Below, one piece after another: positions 42,267 through 53,240 of a stretch of 64,000 nucleotides of DNA. How positions within the stretch are numbered: the stretch's first letter is position 1; every line of letters begins with the position of its first letter. This stretch comes from Hypoxylon rubiginosum. Taxonomy: Eukaryota; Ascomycota; Sordariomycetes; Xylariales; Hypoxylaceae. The stretch covers positions 2,625,523 to 2,689,522 of the forward strand of contig CADCXA010000006.1 of the NCBI GenBank assembly GCA_902806565.1, in the 5' to 3' direction. The position numbers and the translations under genes were made by a program. Under the pieces are notes generated by a model, which worked only from the letters and a program-made list of their open reading frames with translations, was not told the origin of the DNA and ran no database searches.

Positions 42267-45200
42267 ATGGCCAATGTATCCGCCGAGCTCGTCAAAGAGC
42301 GAATTGACAAATTCGGCAAGCTATGGATGATCGACGATCTCATTCGCGTGCGAGGTAGAGATGAAGACCAAGTCCCTATTCTAGGCTACCCCAAGCATGA
42401 CCATGATGCTACTGAATACGAGTACTTCACTGGGAGAGATCTCGACAGTATGGTTGACGAGGCTTGCCGGGCTCTAACGCGAGCCGGCCTAGAGGTGAAC
42501 TCGCGCAAGACGGTAGCTCTCTTCGCACCTTCGGATCTCTCCTTCGTCGTCACTTTCTTCGCCCTATTCCGCCTAGGATGTAAGGTCTTGGCCATTTCTA
42601 TTCGCCTAAACCAACCAGCATGTATCCACCTACTCGAGCGAGCAAATTGCGATGCCATATTGTATGGGACGACAGTTCGCATCAACTCAACAATGGCCGA
42701 GATCAAACAAGCACGCCCGGACCTAATGCTCATTCGGATGCCAACCAGGGAAGACTTTGATGTGCCTGGAGGTGCGGCGGAACCATTCCAACGGCCAATT
42801 CCCGATAGGGAGACGGAACATACTCAGATGGCCCTCATGATGCATTCGTCCGGCTCGACTGGACTTCCCAAGCCACTCTTATTATCACACCGAAGCCTTC
42901 TAGCTTCCATAGTCTCGGGCACCGGCCTAAAGGCCTTTAACGCCTTGCCATGGTATCACCTCCACGGCCTCATCACATCGATCCAGGCGATGTGGATGCG
43001 TAGACCTGCCCACCTGTTTAACGCCCATATGCCGCTGACAGCGGACAACCTTATCTCGGCCCTGAAGTCGATCCAGCCTGAAATTTGCCATACGGTGCCA
43101 TACGTGCTAAAGTTGATGGCGGAGAGACAAGACGGGATCGCGGTCCTCGAAAAGTGCAAGTTTGTGACATCGGCAGGGGCGAGGACCCCGGACGAGCTAG
43201 GCAACCGAGTAGTCGAGGCGGGCGTGAGGCTGGGCCTCGTCTTTGGCTTGTTCGTCTCTTGTAGACCATGGGAATGCCCGAGAGAGAGAAAAGAAGATTG
43301 GCTGACCAATGCTCTAGGACTGAAGTCGGTCACGTAGGCGATTCCATCCATCGTGCACCTGGCGATGACTCTTGGGACTATATCCGACCCTATGTCAACC
43401 TGCGTAATCACATCATGTTCAAGAAAGTCGACAGTGGTATTTACGAGTCAGTCTACCTGAAGTCACATCCTGCACTCATGACTGCAAATTCAAAAGACCC
43501 GCCTGGGTCTTTTCACTCGGGTGACCTCTTCGCTCCTCACCCGACAATAGACTGGGCCTGGAAGTACGTCGCCCGTGCGGACGATAGGGTAACTCTGCTA
43601 AGCGGAGAAAAGATCCTCCCCCTAAATATAGAAGGCACCATTCGCGAAAGTGCCCTTGTACGCGAGGCCCTGATGGTCGGTAATGATCGTCTAGTTCCTG
43701 GTCTTTTAGTATTTCGCTCCACGGCTGCGGCGGCATTGTCCAACGACGAGTTGCTCGCCGCCATCCGGCCCTTCATAGACAGGGCAAACAGCATCGCTGA
43801 CGAGTTCGCACGTCTTACCCCCGACATGATAGCCCCCCTCGCTGCGGATATCGAATACCCTGCCACCGACAAGAACAACATCATCCGCGCCGCTGCTTAT
43901 TCTCGCTTCGAGGAGGTGATTGACAGCTTATATGACGACAAGGACCAGGATACCACTAAAATAGACGGTGGCAAAGACTTGAAGTTCGACGTGGAGCAGC
44001 TAGAGCAGTTCATTTCTAGACTCATCAGCCAGCAAGCAGGTATCGAGGTGCCGAATATGGGAACCGATTTATTTGCTGCGGGAATTGACAGTCTACGCGC
44101 TGCCCAGGTACGGAGGCTGTTGCAACGAGACCTTGATCTAGGCGGACACTCTCTGCCCACCAATATTGTCTACGACGCGGGATCTGTGGCAAAGCTCGCC
44201 CGGGTCCTTTTCGCACTACGCACAGGCGAGACACTTGAGCATTCAGTCGACGAGGATGATATACTAAAGATGGAGAAGATTATTGGCGATACCGGTGAAT
44301 TCCGTCTGTGGATACCAGGGAAGCTATCGACACCGGTTGAGGATACGGTGGTAAGTGTAGGAACCAGCAACTCTCGCAGCCTCTTCTGCAGCTAACAGGT
44401 TTGGGGGTCCAAGGTCCTCACGGGGGCGACTGGCGCACTCGGTGCTCACATACTTGACCAACTCCTAGACGACCCTAAAGTAGGGCAAATCCTCTGTCTC
44501 GTTCGAGGTGGGGATGCGTTGGGTCGTATCGACAAGTCGATGAGGGTTCGGGGACTTTGTATGGTGAGCTGCGATAAGGAGCGAGCCGAAAAGGTCAAGG
44601 CTCTCACAACAAATAACTTAGGCGAACCCACTCTCGGTCTCTCGCCCGAAGACTACGAGGCCTTACGAGAGTCGGTTACGCTCATCATCCACGCAGCCTG
44701 GCCCGTGAACTTCAATATCTCACTTGCGAGCCTAGTTCCTCACATCGCCGGCTTGCGTAACCTTCTAGAGCTGTCGTTAAGTGTTCCCTTCAAATCTCCC
44801 GCGCGTGTCATATTCGCAAGTAGCATTTCGACGGCATTCCGGATGCCAACCCCTGCCAACGTGCCAGAAGAGCCAATACAATCTCTTACGTACGCTGCCC
44901 CTACGGGTTATGCGCGCTCAAAACTCGTCGGCGAACGTATCTGCTCTTCGGCGGCGGCGAGCGGTGCGGCAGTGGGTGTCTTGCGGATAGGGCAAATCTC
45001 TGCCGATAGTGTTGAAGGGATCTGGAATGACAAAGAAGCTATACCAATATTGGTTCGGAGTGCGCCTGAGGTTCGAGCGCTGCCGCGTCTTGAAGGAGAT
45101 CACGATATCTGTGATTGGATGCCAGTCGATACGGTAGCCCGCACATGTTTACAGCTTATTAGGAAGCTCCCTACAGAGGCGAAAGAGCCGTCATTTTACA

Positions 45201-45544
45201 ACATCAAGCCGCCCCACGGATTTTCGTGGAACGAACAATTCCTACCCGCATTGCGGAAAGCGGGATTGGAGTTCGAAGACGTCAGCCTCCAGGAGTGGTT
45301 GACGAGACTGCGTTCGCGGGCCAAAGAGCTAGGGTCCGCTGCTGAGGCAGCATTGCCCGCTGTCAAATTGGTACACTACTACGAGGACACCTTCGGGGGG
45401 TTGGGTGTTGGCTTAGGAGCCGGTTTGAAATTTGACATCCAAAAGGCCTGTCGGGATAGTAGTGCTCTTCACCAATGCCCCCAGATCTTAGAGGCCGGCC
45501 TCGTGCCGAAGATGTTGAGGCATTGGCTGGGTGTTAATACCTAG
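42267..45544 (+). CDS. NRPS-like enzyme, adenylation-thiolation-reductase (A-T-R)
   Basis: Three exons: 42267-43249, 43318-44350 and 44414-45544, giving 1048 aa. The start MANVSAELVKERI was preferred over one 48 codons earlier because the next residues match the usual beginning of such proteins. The adenylation domain has core motif A3 (HSSGSTGLPKPLL, about 193), A5 (FGLTEVG, about 326, formed across the first splice), A7 (SGDLF, about 396) and an A10-like TDKNNIIR with the catalytic Lys. The thiolation domain carries the phosphopantetheine Ser586 in AAGIDSLRA. The reductase domain starts at about 673 with VLTGATGALGAH and has the catalytic pair in GYARSK (Tyr838, Lys842). There is no condensation or thioesterase domain. 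The enzyme should activate a carboxylic acid with ATP, load it as a thioester, and release it as an aldehyde or alcohol using NADPH. Aryl or amino acids are typical substrates of the class; the actual one is unknown. Confidence 0.95.
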
Positions 45545-45924
45545 GTCATCAGTATGATAAAAAAGACTTGGATTGTTTGGTTTGGTGGTTCACCTTGGAT
45601 GATCCTAGCCATTAATTCGTAGACGACTATACACTCATGGTGAAAAAATGAAGCCCTTGAATCCCACCTCACGTAATTGTCCTCCCACTGTTGGGGGGGT
45701 GGAGGGTGGAAGAAGTGATTGTGCCATGTTCTTAGTTGCTTGAATAATGTTGTAATTCGTACGAGGCTGTTGATCCTGAGCTGAACTACGAGGAGCCCAA
45801 GCATAAAATAAAAAGGGAGAGAACAGTAATTACAGTAACCTCGCCCGTATCGGCACCTAAACCCCTAACACCCCCAACACCCAATCATGAACCGTCGTGA
45901 TTCACATTAGCCTCAGTACAAGGT
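45545..45924. other. Short convergent intergenic region
   Basis: Holds the 3' ends of the NRPS-like gene (plus) and the coiled-coil gene (minus). An 87-residue minus-strand frame overlapping it (45541-45804) is not supported. Nothing else recognised. Confidence 0.6.
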
Positions 45925-48099
45925 CTAGTCGCCTCGACCGCGATAGTTACCCATCTTCTCGATGGAGCTCATGATGCCACTTCGCGCGCCCATGCTACTA
46001 CCAGGGCGCGGAAGGCCGCCTTGAGATGTACCGTGGATGGGCCGCGCGTGAGATACGCCTCCAATTCTACTCTCGGTAGGTTTCTTCACCGAGCCGGGAG
46101 CCCTTAGACCTGATGTGCGACTGCCTATACTACTGCGGAAGCTCTCAGGCCCCGGCTGCTGCACCTTGGGGGCGGACGGTCGAGCTGGTGCCGGTGCCGG
46201 TGCCGGCGCCGGTGCCTCTTCTTTCTGGACGAAACTCTGCATAGACATCATCTCTTCGGCCAGAATGACAAGCTCGCCTTTCTCTACACGCTCTTTCTCC
46301 AGGAGGTGGCGTAGCTCCTGGCTGTCCTCCTTGACACTCTTCACAACAGCCTCGAGCTTCTCAATCTCAGCTGTCAACTCCTTGATCTGTGCCGAATCCT
46401 TGACGGCTTGGACCTTGCGTTCCTCATCTACAATAGATTGATTAGGGTCGACCCTAGTCATGGTGACATCCCTGCCGACCCTCAGCTGCTCGTTCTCGTC
46501 GACCAGTTCGTCCACCTTGGACTCGAGTCCGCGAATCTTCTTTTCGTAGCTCTTTTCGTAGCTCTTCTTCAGAGCGGACACCTTGTTCTCGTGCTTGCTC
46601 TTGTAGAGTGCATGTAGCTCGCGAGCAACGCGCTCTACCGCAATTTCGACTTCGCGAGATCCGGGGTTCTTATATTTCTCAGGCGACTTGTTGCTCTCAC
46701 ATTCGAATCCGGCGTCAGTAGTAGCCTTTCCGGCCCGCATGCCGGCCATCTTGCTCTCAGCCTCCTGGGCCATGATCTCAGCCGCCTCGCGTCGCTTCTC
46801 GCTTTCCTCCAGCTTGGACTCGAGCTCCTCCCGCTCCCGCTGCCCAGCAACAATTTCCTCCTTGACCTTGCGGAGTACGGCTTCCATCTCCCGGCCGCGC
46901 TTCTCCCAGCTCTCCTTCTCCTCGAAAAGCGTTTCCTTGATGACCCGTATCTCACGGAGCTGCTCCATGCATTCGCCCACTCTCTTTTCGGCATCGCCAA
47001 CAGCTGTCTTGAGCGATGAAACCTCGGCCTCTTTACCACTAAGGGAAGCCTTAAGGCCACTGATCTCGGAAAGGAAACCCGACTTGAGCGATTCCAATTC
47101 TCTCGGCGTTATAGTGGGAATGCTACGAGGCGTAGGCAGGGGCGGAATGTCGAAGTCGAGCAAGTTAGATTGCGGTCGGTTAGGAGTTGCAGCAACAGCA
47201 GTCCTCGGCGTCCTGGCGCTAGGTTGGGCACGGCTCGGGGTTTGCTGAGGGAATCTGGAAGAAAATCCAGAAATTTGTTCGGTGAAGTCCATAAGCAGGT
47301 TGGTCGTATTTCCGGATTCGTGCATTACAGGAGGTCTAGGGGTTTTCAGAGGTGATAGTTCGCGTCGACCTCGCGTCGTGGTGGGAGTGTCACCCACATT
47401 AGCAAACTTGGTAGGACTGTGTCCAATTCTTGCGAACATTGTCATGTTTGGGACGGCGGAAAAGTTGCTGAAGGTGCTGACCATAGTGTCGTCGAAGCCC
47501 ACAGGTTCCTCCTCAGGTTCCTGGTCCTCAATTGACATCGACGTGACATCCGGCTCGTCATCTTGGACAGTTCCTAGTACGGTATCTTCATCCTCGAATA
47601 TCTTGATGGCGTTAGCGAGGCCCTCATTCTGGCGAAGGGCTTCTTCGAGTGTAATATTCTGTTCTTGTACCTGAGGTCTCTGAATGCTGGGAGGCGGCGA
47701 CGGGGTACTGTTGACTTTGACTGGGAAGCGCTTCTCTGGCAACACCTTTCTAGGGCTCTTAATGGTGGATGCCGGACTTTGAAGCTGCTGAGCCTCCGTA
47801 TCAAAGATTTCTTCCTTTGCGCTAAGTATCTTTAGGGGCGAAAGCTCGGTGCCAGATAATATTCGTGAATGTCGCGACTTGAATGGTGAAACATTCTCCT
47901 GGTTCGGACCGGCACCCCTCTTCACCTTGTTGATCTGGGAGGTAATGCGGGGACTCGTCGCGTTTTCTTCGCCTGCACGCTCGTCGGCCATGTCGACAGT
48001 GTGTTGTTTAGGTTGGGACTTGTTGAAACAGTGACTGGCAGGAGGTGTTGTTGTAAGATTGAGGACGGCGCGTGGAGAAGGAGAAAGCGGTGAAGCCAT
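45925..48099 (-). CDS. Coiled-coil protein, probably cytoskeleton or spindle-associated
   Basis: A single open frame of 724 aa with no intron seen. Residues 1-330 are Ser/Thr/Pro-rich with many SP/TP sites of CDK type (PLSPSP, LSPLKIL, KSPRKVL, LSPLKTPRPP) and two similar LSPLK motifs. From about 330 to 610 the sequence is a long coiled coil: SLKSGFLSEISGLKASLSG, then long Glu/Lys/Arg-rich heptads, and ARELHALYKSKHENKVSAL followed by a basic KKSYEKSYEKKIRGLE. The tail has an (AP)n run at about 635, then a basic, Gly/Ser/Arg-rich end (SRIGG, GSSMGARSG). The composition suits a microtubule, spindle pole or kinetochore scaffold such as TACC/Alp7-type proteins, but I cannot assign a family firmly. 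A second in-frame Met at residue 37 (MADERAGEENATSP) is an alternative start. It is the last gene before the AT block, whose edge lies only about 260 bp from its start codon. Confidence 0.85.
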   Translation of the reverse strand: MASPLSPSPRAVLNLTTTPPASHCFNKSQPKQHTVDMADERAGEENATSPRITSQINKVKRGAGPNQENVSPFKSRHSRILSGTELSPLKILSAKEEIFDTEAQQLQSPASTIKSPRKVLPEKRFPVKVNSTPSPPPSIQRPQVQEQNITLEEALRQNEGLANAIKIFEDEDTVLGTVQDDEPDVTSMSIEDQEPEEEPVGFDDTMVSTFSNFSAVPNMTMFARIGHSPTKFANVGDTPTTTRGRRELSPLKTPRPPVMHESGNTTNLLMDFTEQISGFSSRFPQQTPSRAQPSARTPRTAVAATPNRPQSNLLDFDIPPLPTPRSIPTITPRELESLKSGFLSEISGLKASLSGKEAEVSSLKTAVGDAEKRVGECMEQLREIRVIKETLFEEKESWEKRGREMEAVLRKVKEEIVAGQREREELESKLEESEKRREAAEIMAQEAESKMAGMRAGKATTDAGFECESNKSPEKYKNPGSREVEIAVERVARELHALYKSKHENKVSALKKSYEKSYEKKIRGLESKVDELVDENEQLRVGRDVTMTRVDPNQSIVDEERKVQAVKDSAQIKELTAEIEKLEAVVKSVKEDSQELRHLLEKERVEKGELVILAEEMMSMQSFVQKEEAPAPAPAPAPARPSAPKVQQPGPESFRSSIGSRTSGLRAPGSVKKPTESRIGGVSHARPIHGTSQGGLPRPGSSMGARSGIMSSIEKMGNYRGRGD

Positions 48100-48333
48100 T
48101 CAGGCTCGGAAAAATATAACCGATCGAGGCAAGAAATTCAAAGGATCTTGATAAAACAGGGGTTGGAATCTTTTATACGCTATCTTAAGGAAGTTCAATT
48201 GGCTTGCTAGTAACTGGACAAGCGTATTGTTAACTGACCAAGTAAAAAGATATAAACGTTAATTTTTTGGTCGTTGACAGGGCAACAGGTATATAACCTT
48301 ATCTCAGTGACGCTTAAACCACTCAATGGACTT
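48100..48333. promoter_or_regulatory. Promoter region between coiled-coil gene and AT block
   Basis: Normal-composition DNA of about 230 bp that must hold the promoter of the minus-strand coiled-coil gene. No specific factor site is called. It ends at the GC-rich hairpin and the sharp fall in GC content. Confidence 0.4.
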
Positions 48334-48359
48334 GGCGGGCTGCGCCCGCCCGCCCGCCC
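48334..48359. other. GC-rich hairpin at the edge of the AT block
   Basis: GGCGGGC (48334-48340), a 3-nt loop, and GCCCGCC (48344-48350) form a perfect inverted repeat, followed by two further GCCC units. It stands directly before the point where the sequence becomes almost pure A/T. The stem could form a very stable structure. Confidence 0.8.
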
Positions 48360-48477
48360 AGTTATATTTAAGTGGCTTATATTATTATACCTAAGTTTAT
48401 AAAGGTTATTATATTATGTTTTTTTTCTATAAAAACTCGCCGTTAAAATAAAAAAATAAAATTTTAATTATATATAT

Positions 48478-48734
48478 TAAATAAATAAAATTTAATTATA
48501 TAATATATATATATATTAATATAAATTAAATAAATAAAATTATTTATAATAAAATAAAATAAAATAAAAAATAAAATAAAAAATAATTATTAATATTATA
48601 ATTTAAATTATAACTTGGTTTAAAAATTTAAATATAAATATATAATATAAAATTTAAACTTTATAATTATATATAAAGTTTAAAATTTTATATATATTAT
48701 TTTATATAATAATTTTATTTATATTATTTTATAT
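48478..48734 (+). repeat. LTR-like direct repeat, copy 1
   Basis: About 255 bp beginning TTAAATAAATAAAATTTAAT that recurs in the same orientation at 49901-50153. The two copies differ mainly by transitions. The spacing of 1.4 kb suits the two ends of a short, decayed LTR element. Confidence 0.8.
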
Positions 48735-49312
48735 TAATTATTTTTTTTTTTTTTTAATATAATATAATAATTATTTAAAGTTTTTATAAATTTTTTATAA
48801 TTTAATTAATTTAATTAATTAAATTAATTTAATATTAATAAAAAAAAATTTTTTTTATTATATATATATATTAATTTATATATTATTTTATTAAAATATT
48901 ATATATAAAAATATTATATAAAAAAAATTATATATAAATTAAATTAATTAAAAATTTAATTTAAAAGTTTAAAATTTAATTTAAAATAAAAATAATTTAA
49001 TTTATTTTATAGATTTTTTATATAGTTTAAATTAATATATAATAAATAAAAATTAATAAATTAATTTAATAAAAAAGTTTTTATAGTTTTTATAATAAAT
49101 TTATTATATAATTAAAATTATAATATAATAAATAAAAATTTTAATAATTTAATAAAAAGCTATAAAATTTATTTATTATTAAATATATTTTATAGATTTT
49201 TTATATAATTAAAATTTTAATTTTATAAATAAAAATTTTAATAATTTAATAAAAAACTATAAAAATAATTTATTATTAAATATATAATAACTAAATCCTT
49301 TTTATTATAATT

Positions 49313-49680
49313 TATATTATTAATATATTTTATAATATTTTAAATAGTTTATTAATTTAATTAAAATTTAATATAAAAATTTTTTTTATAAAATATAAAT
49401 ATATAATTTTATTTTATAAAAACTTAAAAGATTAATAAATTATAATTATTAAAATTATTTATATATAATAAACGTAATTTTATTAACGTATTTTATAACA
49501 TTTTAAACGCTTTATTTATTTAATTAAAATTTAATATAAAAGATTTTTTTTATAAAATATAAATATATAATTTTATTTTATAAAAACTTAAAAAATTAAT
49601 AAATCGTGGTTTAAATTATTTATACGTAATAAATATAAATTTATTAATATGTTTTATAATATTTTAAAATCTTTAAATTA
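49313..49680. repeat. Tandem ~162-bp unit, about 2.3 copies
   Basis: A unit starting TAATATATTTTATAATATTT at 49321 recurs at 49484 (with C/G instead of A/T at several places) and at 49645. The period is 161-163 bp. It lies between the two LTR-like repeats. A shorter duplication (AAATTTTAATAATTTAATAA, about 100 bp apart) precedes it at 49137-49250. Confidence 0.75.
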
Positions 49681-49900
49681 ATATAAAAATAATATATTTA
49701 TAATGTTTTTAATTATAATAAATATTATAATAATATATTTAAGTTATATAGTTTTATTTTTTTTATTAAATATTTAAAAAAATTATAATAATAACTAACT
49801 AATAAAAGTTTTATTATTTAAATTAATTTTTAAGTATTTTTTATATAAATATTTAATTAATTTTTAATTAAATTTTTATTTAATAGTTTATTAATTAATA

Positions 49901-50153
49901 TTAAATAAATAAAATTTAATTATATAATATATATATATATTAATATAAGTTAAATAAATAAAGTTATTTATAATAAAATAAAATAAAATAAAAAAAAATA
50001 AAAAATAATTATTAATATTATAATTTAAATTATAATTTAGTTTAAAAATCTAAATCTAAATATATAATATAAAGTTTAAACTTTATAATTATATATAAAA
50101 CTTAAAACTTTATATATATTATTTTATATAATAATTTTATTTATATTATTTTA
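49901..50153 (+). repeat. LTR-like direct repeat, copy 2
   Basis: Second copy of the repeat at 48478-48734. Differences such as ACTTGGTTT versus ATTTAGTTT are transitions, as expected after RIP. Confidence 0.8.
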
Positions 50154-50506
50154 TAATATATTAATTTATATATATTATATAAAAATAAAAATAAATTTAA
50201 TTAAAATAAAATTTAAAAAAAAAAATTTTAAAAATAAAAATATAATATATTTATATATTATAATTATAATTTTATAATTTATAAATAAAAAAACTTAAAA
50301 AAGTTTAAAAATTTTTTTAATTTATTAAATTTTAAATTATAAAATCATATAAATAAAAATTATTATATATTATTTAAATTAATATTTTATATATATATAA
50401 ATTTAAATATAATATTTATTAAATTTAAATTTAAAAAATAAATATAAAAAATTTAAAAATTTATAAATAATTTTAATAATAAAAAATAAAAAATATAATT
50501 ATTATT

Positions 50507-50769
50507 ATATACCGTTTAAATAAATAAAAAGAAATTAAGCTTAATTATTTAAAAATAAATAAACGTATTAAAATATAAAAAACTAAAAAAAAAAAAAATT
50601 TTATAAATTATATATATAATTATTTTAAAATAACTTATTTTTTATTAATATATATTTATTTAAAATATTATATATATTTTAATATTAATTTTAATTTTTA
50701 AATTAATAAAATAATATTTATATATAAATTATATATATAAATTATAAATATTTAAATTTATATTATATT
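50507..50769 (+). repeat. ~262-bp repeat family A, copy 1 (+)
   Basis: Begins with ACCGTTTAAATAAATAAAAA and ends AAATATTTAAATTTATATTA. Contains the family hallmarks AAAATAACTTATTTTTTATT and TATATATTTATTTAAAATAT. Orientation is defined by the copy at 59392. Confidence 0.8.
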
Positions 50770-50997
50770 AATTATAATATTTAATTATTTATTAATTATA
50801 AAAATATATAATAAAATAATATTATTTAAAATTTAAAATTTATATTTTTAAGTTTTATATATTATTTAATTATTTAATAATAATAATATTATAATATTAT
50901 TAATTTTAATATTTAAAAAAAATTTATATAAAAGTTTTAATAATAAATTAATATAATTTAATAAAAAAATAATAAAAAAGAATTTTAAATATAAAAT

Positions 50998-51150
50998 AAT
51001 ATAAATTTAAAAAAAATTTAATTTTAAAATATATTTATATATAATTAATATATTATTATTTTAAATTTTAATAAATTTTAAGTTAATTTTTTTGGTTTTT
51101 TTTTCTTTTAAAATATATTATAAATATTATTTATTTTTTTATTTAATAAT
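50998..51150 (+). repeat. Repeat family B, partial copy
   Basis: Shares AAAATATATTTATATATA, TTATTATTTTAAATTTTAAT and TTAAAATATATTATAAATAT with the longer copy at 51873-52090, with an internal deletion. Confidence 0.65.
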
Positions 51151-51487
51151 AATTTAATTATTAATAAATAAAAAAATATTAAATTTAAAAATTAATTTAT
51201 ATTTAAATATTTTTATATTTAAATATTTTTTTATTTTAATTATATAATTAAAAATATTAAATAAATTATTTAAATAAATAAAATTTAAGGTTTTTTTTAA
51301 TATTTATATTAAATATTTTTTAATAAAAAAATCTTTTATAAAAATAAAAATATTTAAATAAATTAAAATATAATTTTATTTAAATTATAATTAATATATT
51401 ATTAAATTTTTTTAAAGATTTATTTAAATTATTATTTAAAAAAAACTTAAATTAATACGGCTTAATAAAAAAATAATATAAATAAAA

Positions 51488-51872
51488 ATAAATAAAATAA
51501 ATAAAATAAATAAAATAAATAAAATAAATAAAATAAATAAAATAAATAAAATAAATAAAATAAATAAAATAAATAAAATAAATAAAATAAATAAAATAAA
51601 TAAAATAAATAAAATAAATAAAATAAATAAAATAAATAAAATAAATAAAATAAATAAAATAAATAAAATAAATAAAATAAATAAAATAAATAAAATAAAT
51701 AAAATAAATAAAATAAATAAAATAAATAAAATAAATAAAATAAATAAAATAAATAAAATAAATAAAATAAATAAAATAAATAAAATAAATAAAATAAATA
51801 AAATAAATAAAATAAATAAAATAAATAAAATAAATAAAATAAATAAAATAAATAAAATAAATAAAATAAATA
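51488..51872 (+). repeat. Minisatellite (AAAATAAAT)n, about 42 copies
   Basis: A near-perfect array of the 9-bp unit AAAATAAAT over 385 bp. It is followed directly by repeat family B. The same arrangement is found inverted at 58760-59243. Confidence 0.92.
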
Positions 51873-52090
51873 TAAAATATATAAACTTAAAAAAATATAA
51901 CTTTAAAATATAAACTTTAAATTATATATTAAAATATATTTATATATAGTTAATACGTTATTATTTTAAGTTTTAATAAATTATTTTATTATATATTATT
52001 TTTTTACTTTTTTAAGTTAACTTTTTCGTTTTTTTTTTACATTTTTCTTAAAATATATTATAAATATAACTTATTTAATAAATAATATTT
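51873..52090 (+). repeat. Repeat family B, long copy next to the 9-bp array
   Basis: About 215 bp containing AACTTTAAAATATAAACTTT and ATAGTTAATACGTTATTATT. The inverted copy at 58760-58940 has ATTAATATATTATTATT at the same place, which differs only by transitions. Confidence 0.8.
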
Positions 52091-52237
52091 TATTATAAAA
52101 ATGTTATATTTAAAATTTAAATTAAATATAAAAAAATATTATTTTATAAGTTATATTTATTATATTAAAAAATAAAATTATTATATAATTATATTTTTTA
52201 TAATAATTAAAATAAAATTAATATAAAGTTTTTTTTA

Positions 52238-52385
52238 ATTATTATAATATAATATAAATTTAAATATTTATAACTTATATATATTATTTATAGATTTTTT
52301 TTTTTTTTTTTATATTTAAATATACTTATTTATTTTTAAATAATTAAACTTAGTTTTTTTTTAATTTAAATAATATATAATATTA
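52238..52385 (-). repeat. Repeat family A, internally deleted copy (-)
   Basis: Both ends of the ~262-bp element are present (AAATATTTATAACTTATATA and TTTAAATAATATATAATATT), but the middle third is missing. Confidence 0.65.
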
Positions 52386-53116
52386 AAAAAATAAAAAATT
52401 TAATAATTAATTATTATATATATAAAATTATTTATTATTTTATAAAATAATTAAATATAATTTAATTAAATATATAAAATTTATAAATATATTATTTTTA
52501 ATTTTAAATAAATTAATTAAAAATAATTTATTAACTTATTTTATAATTTTAAATTTAATTAAAAAATAATATTTATAATTATAAATAAATTTTATATAAT
52601 ATATTAATAAAAAGATTTTTAAATTATATATTAAATTATTTATTAATTAAAATTTATAATATAAAAATATATATTTTAATTTATTTTAAAAACTTAAATT
52701 ATAATTTAAAAGAAATAAATAATTAATAAATATAATTTAAATTTAAAAAATAATATTATTAAATATTATTTTTAAATATAAATTATATTTTATTAAATAA
52801 ATATTAAATAAATTATAAAAAGAAATATATTAGTTTTTTATTAAAATTAAATTAAATTTATTAATTATATTTTTTTTAAATAAAAATTTAAAATATTTTT
52901 ATATTTATTATATTTAATTATTTTTATTATATTTAATTATATTTTTAATTATATTTTTAATTATAATTTTTTAAATTTTAATTTAAATATATTAAAATTT
53001 TAAATAAATTAATTAAAAGTTTAATAATATTTAAAAAAAGGTTTTATAAAAAAAAGCTTAAAATAAATAAATAATTTTTTAATTAAATTATTATTAATAA
53101 ATATATTATAGTTATT

Positions 53117-53240
53117 TAAAAAACAATATAAATATAAAAAAATAATATATAAAATTTAAGTTTTAAGAATTTAAATTAAGTGTAAAATTAAATTAAAAGT
53201 TTTTTAAAATATAAATTATTTTAAATAAAATAACATTTTT
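53117..53240 (+). repeat. Repeat family C, copy 1
   Basis: Contains AATATAAATATAAAAAAATA, followed by a TTTAAATTAA(G/A)T(G/A)TAAAA segment, and recurs at 57447-57560 with transition differences. Confidence 0.6.

Noticed and set aside
1..48360. tRNA or rRNA genes
   Set aside because: Scanning by eye for B-box-like and cloverleaf patterns gave no convincing candidate; a tRNA search program would be needed to exclude them.
51488..51872. CRISPR-like or telomeric array
   Set aside because: The unit is a contiguous 9-bp minisatellite without spacers, in a eukaryotic genome, and is not a telomere repeat.
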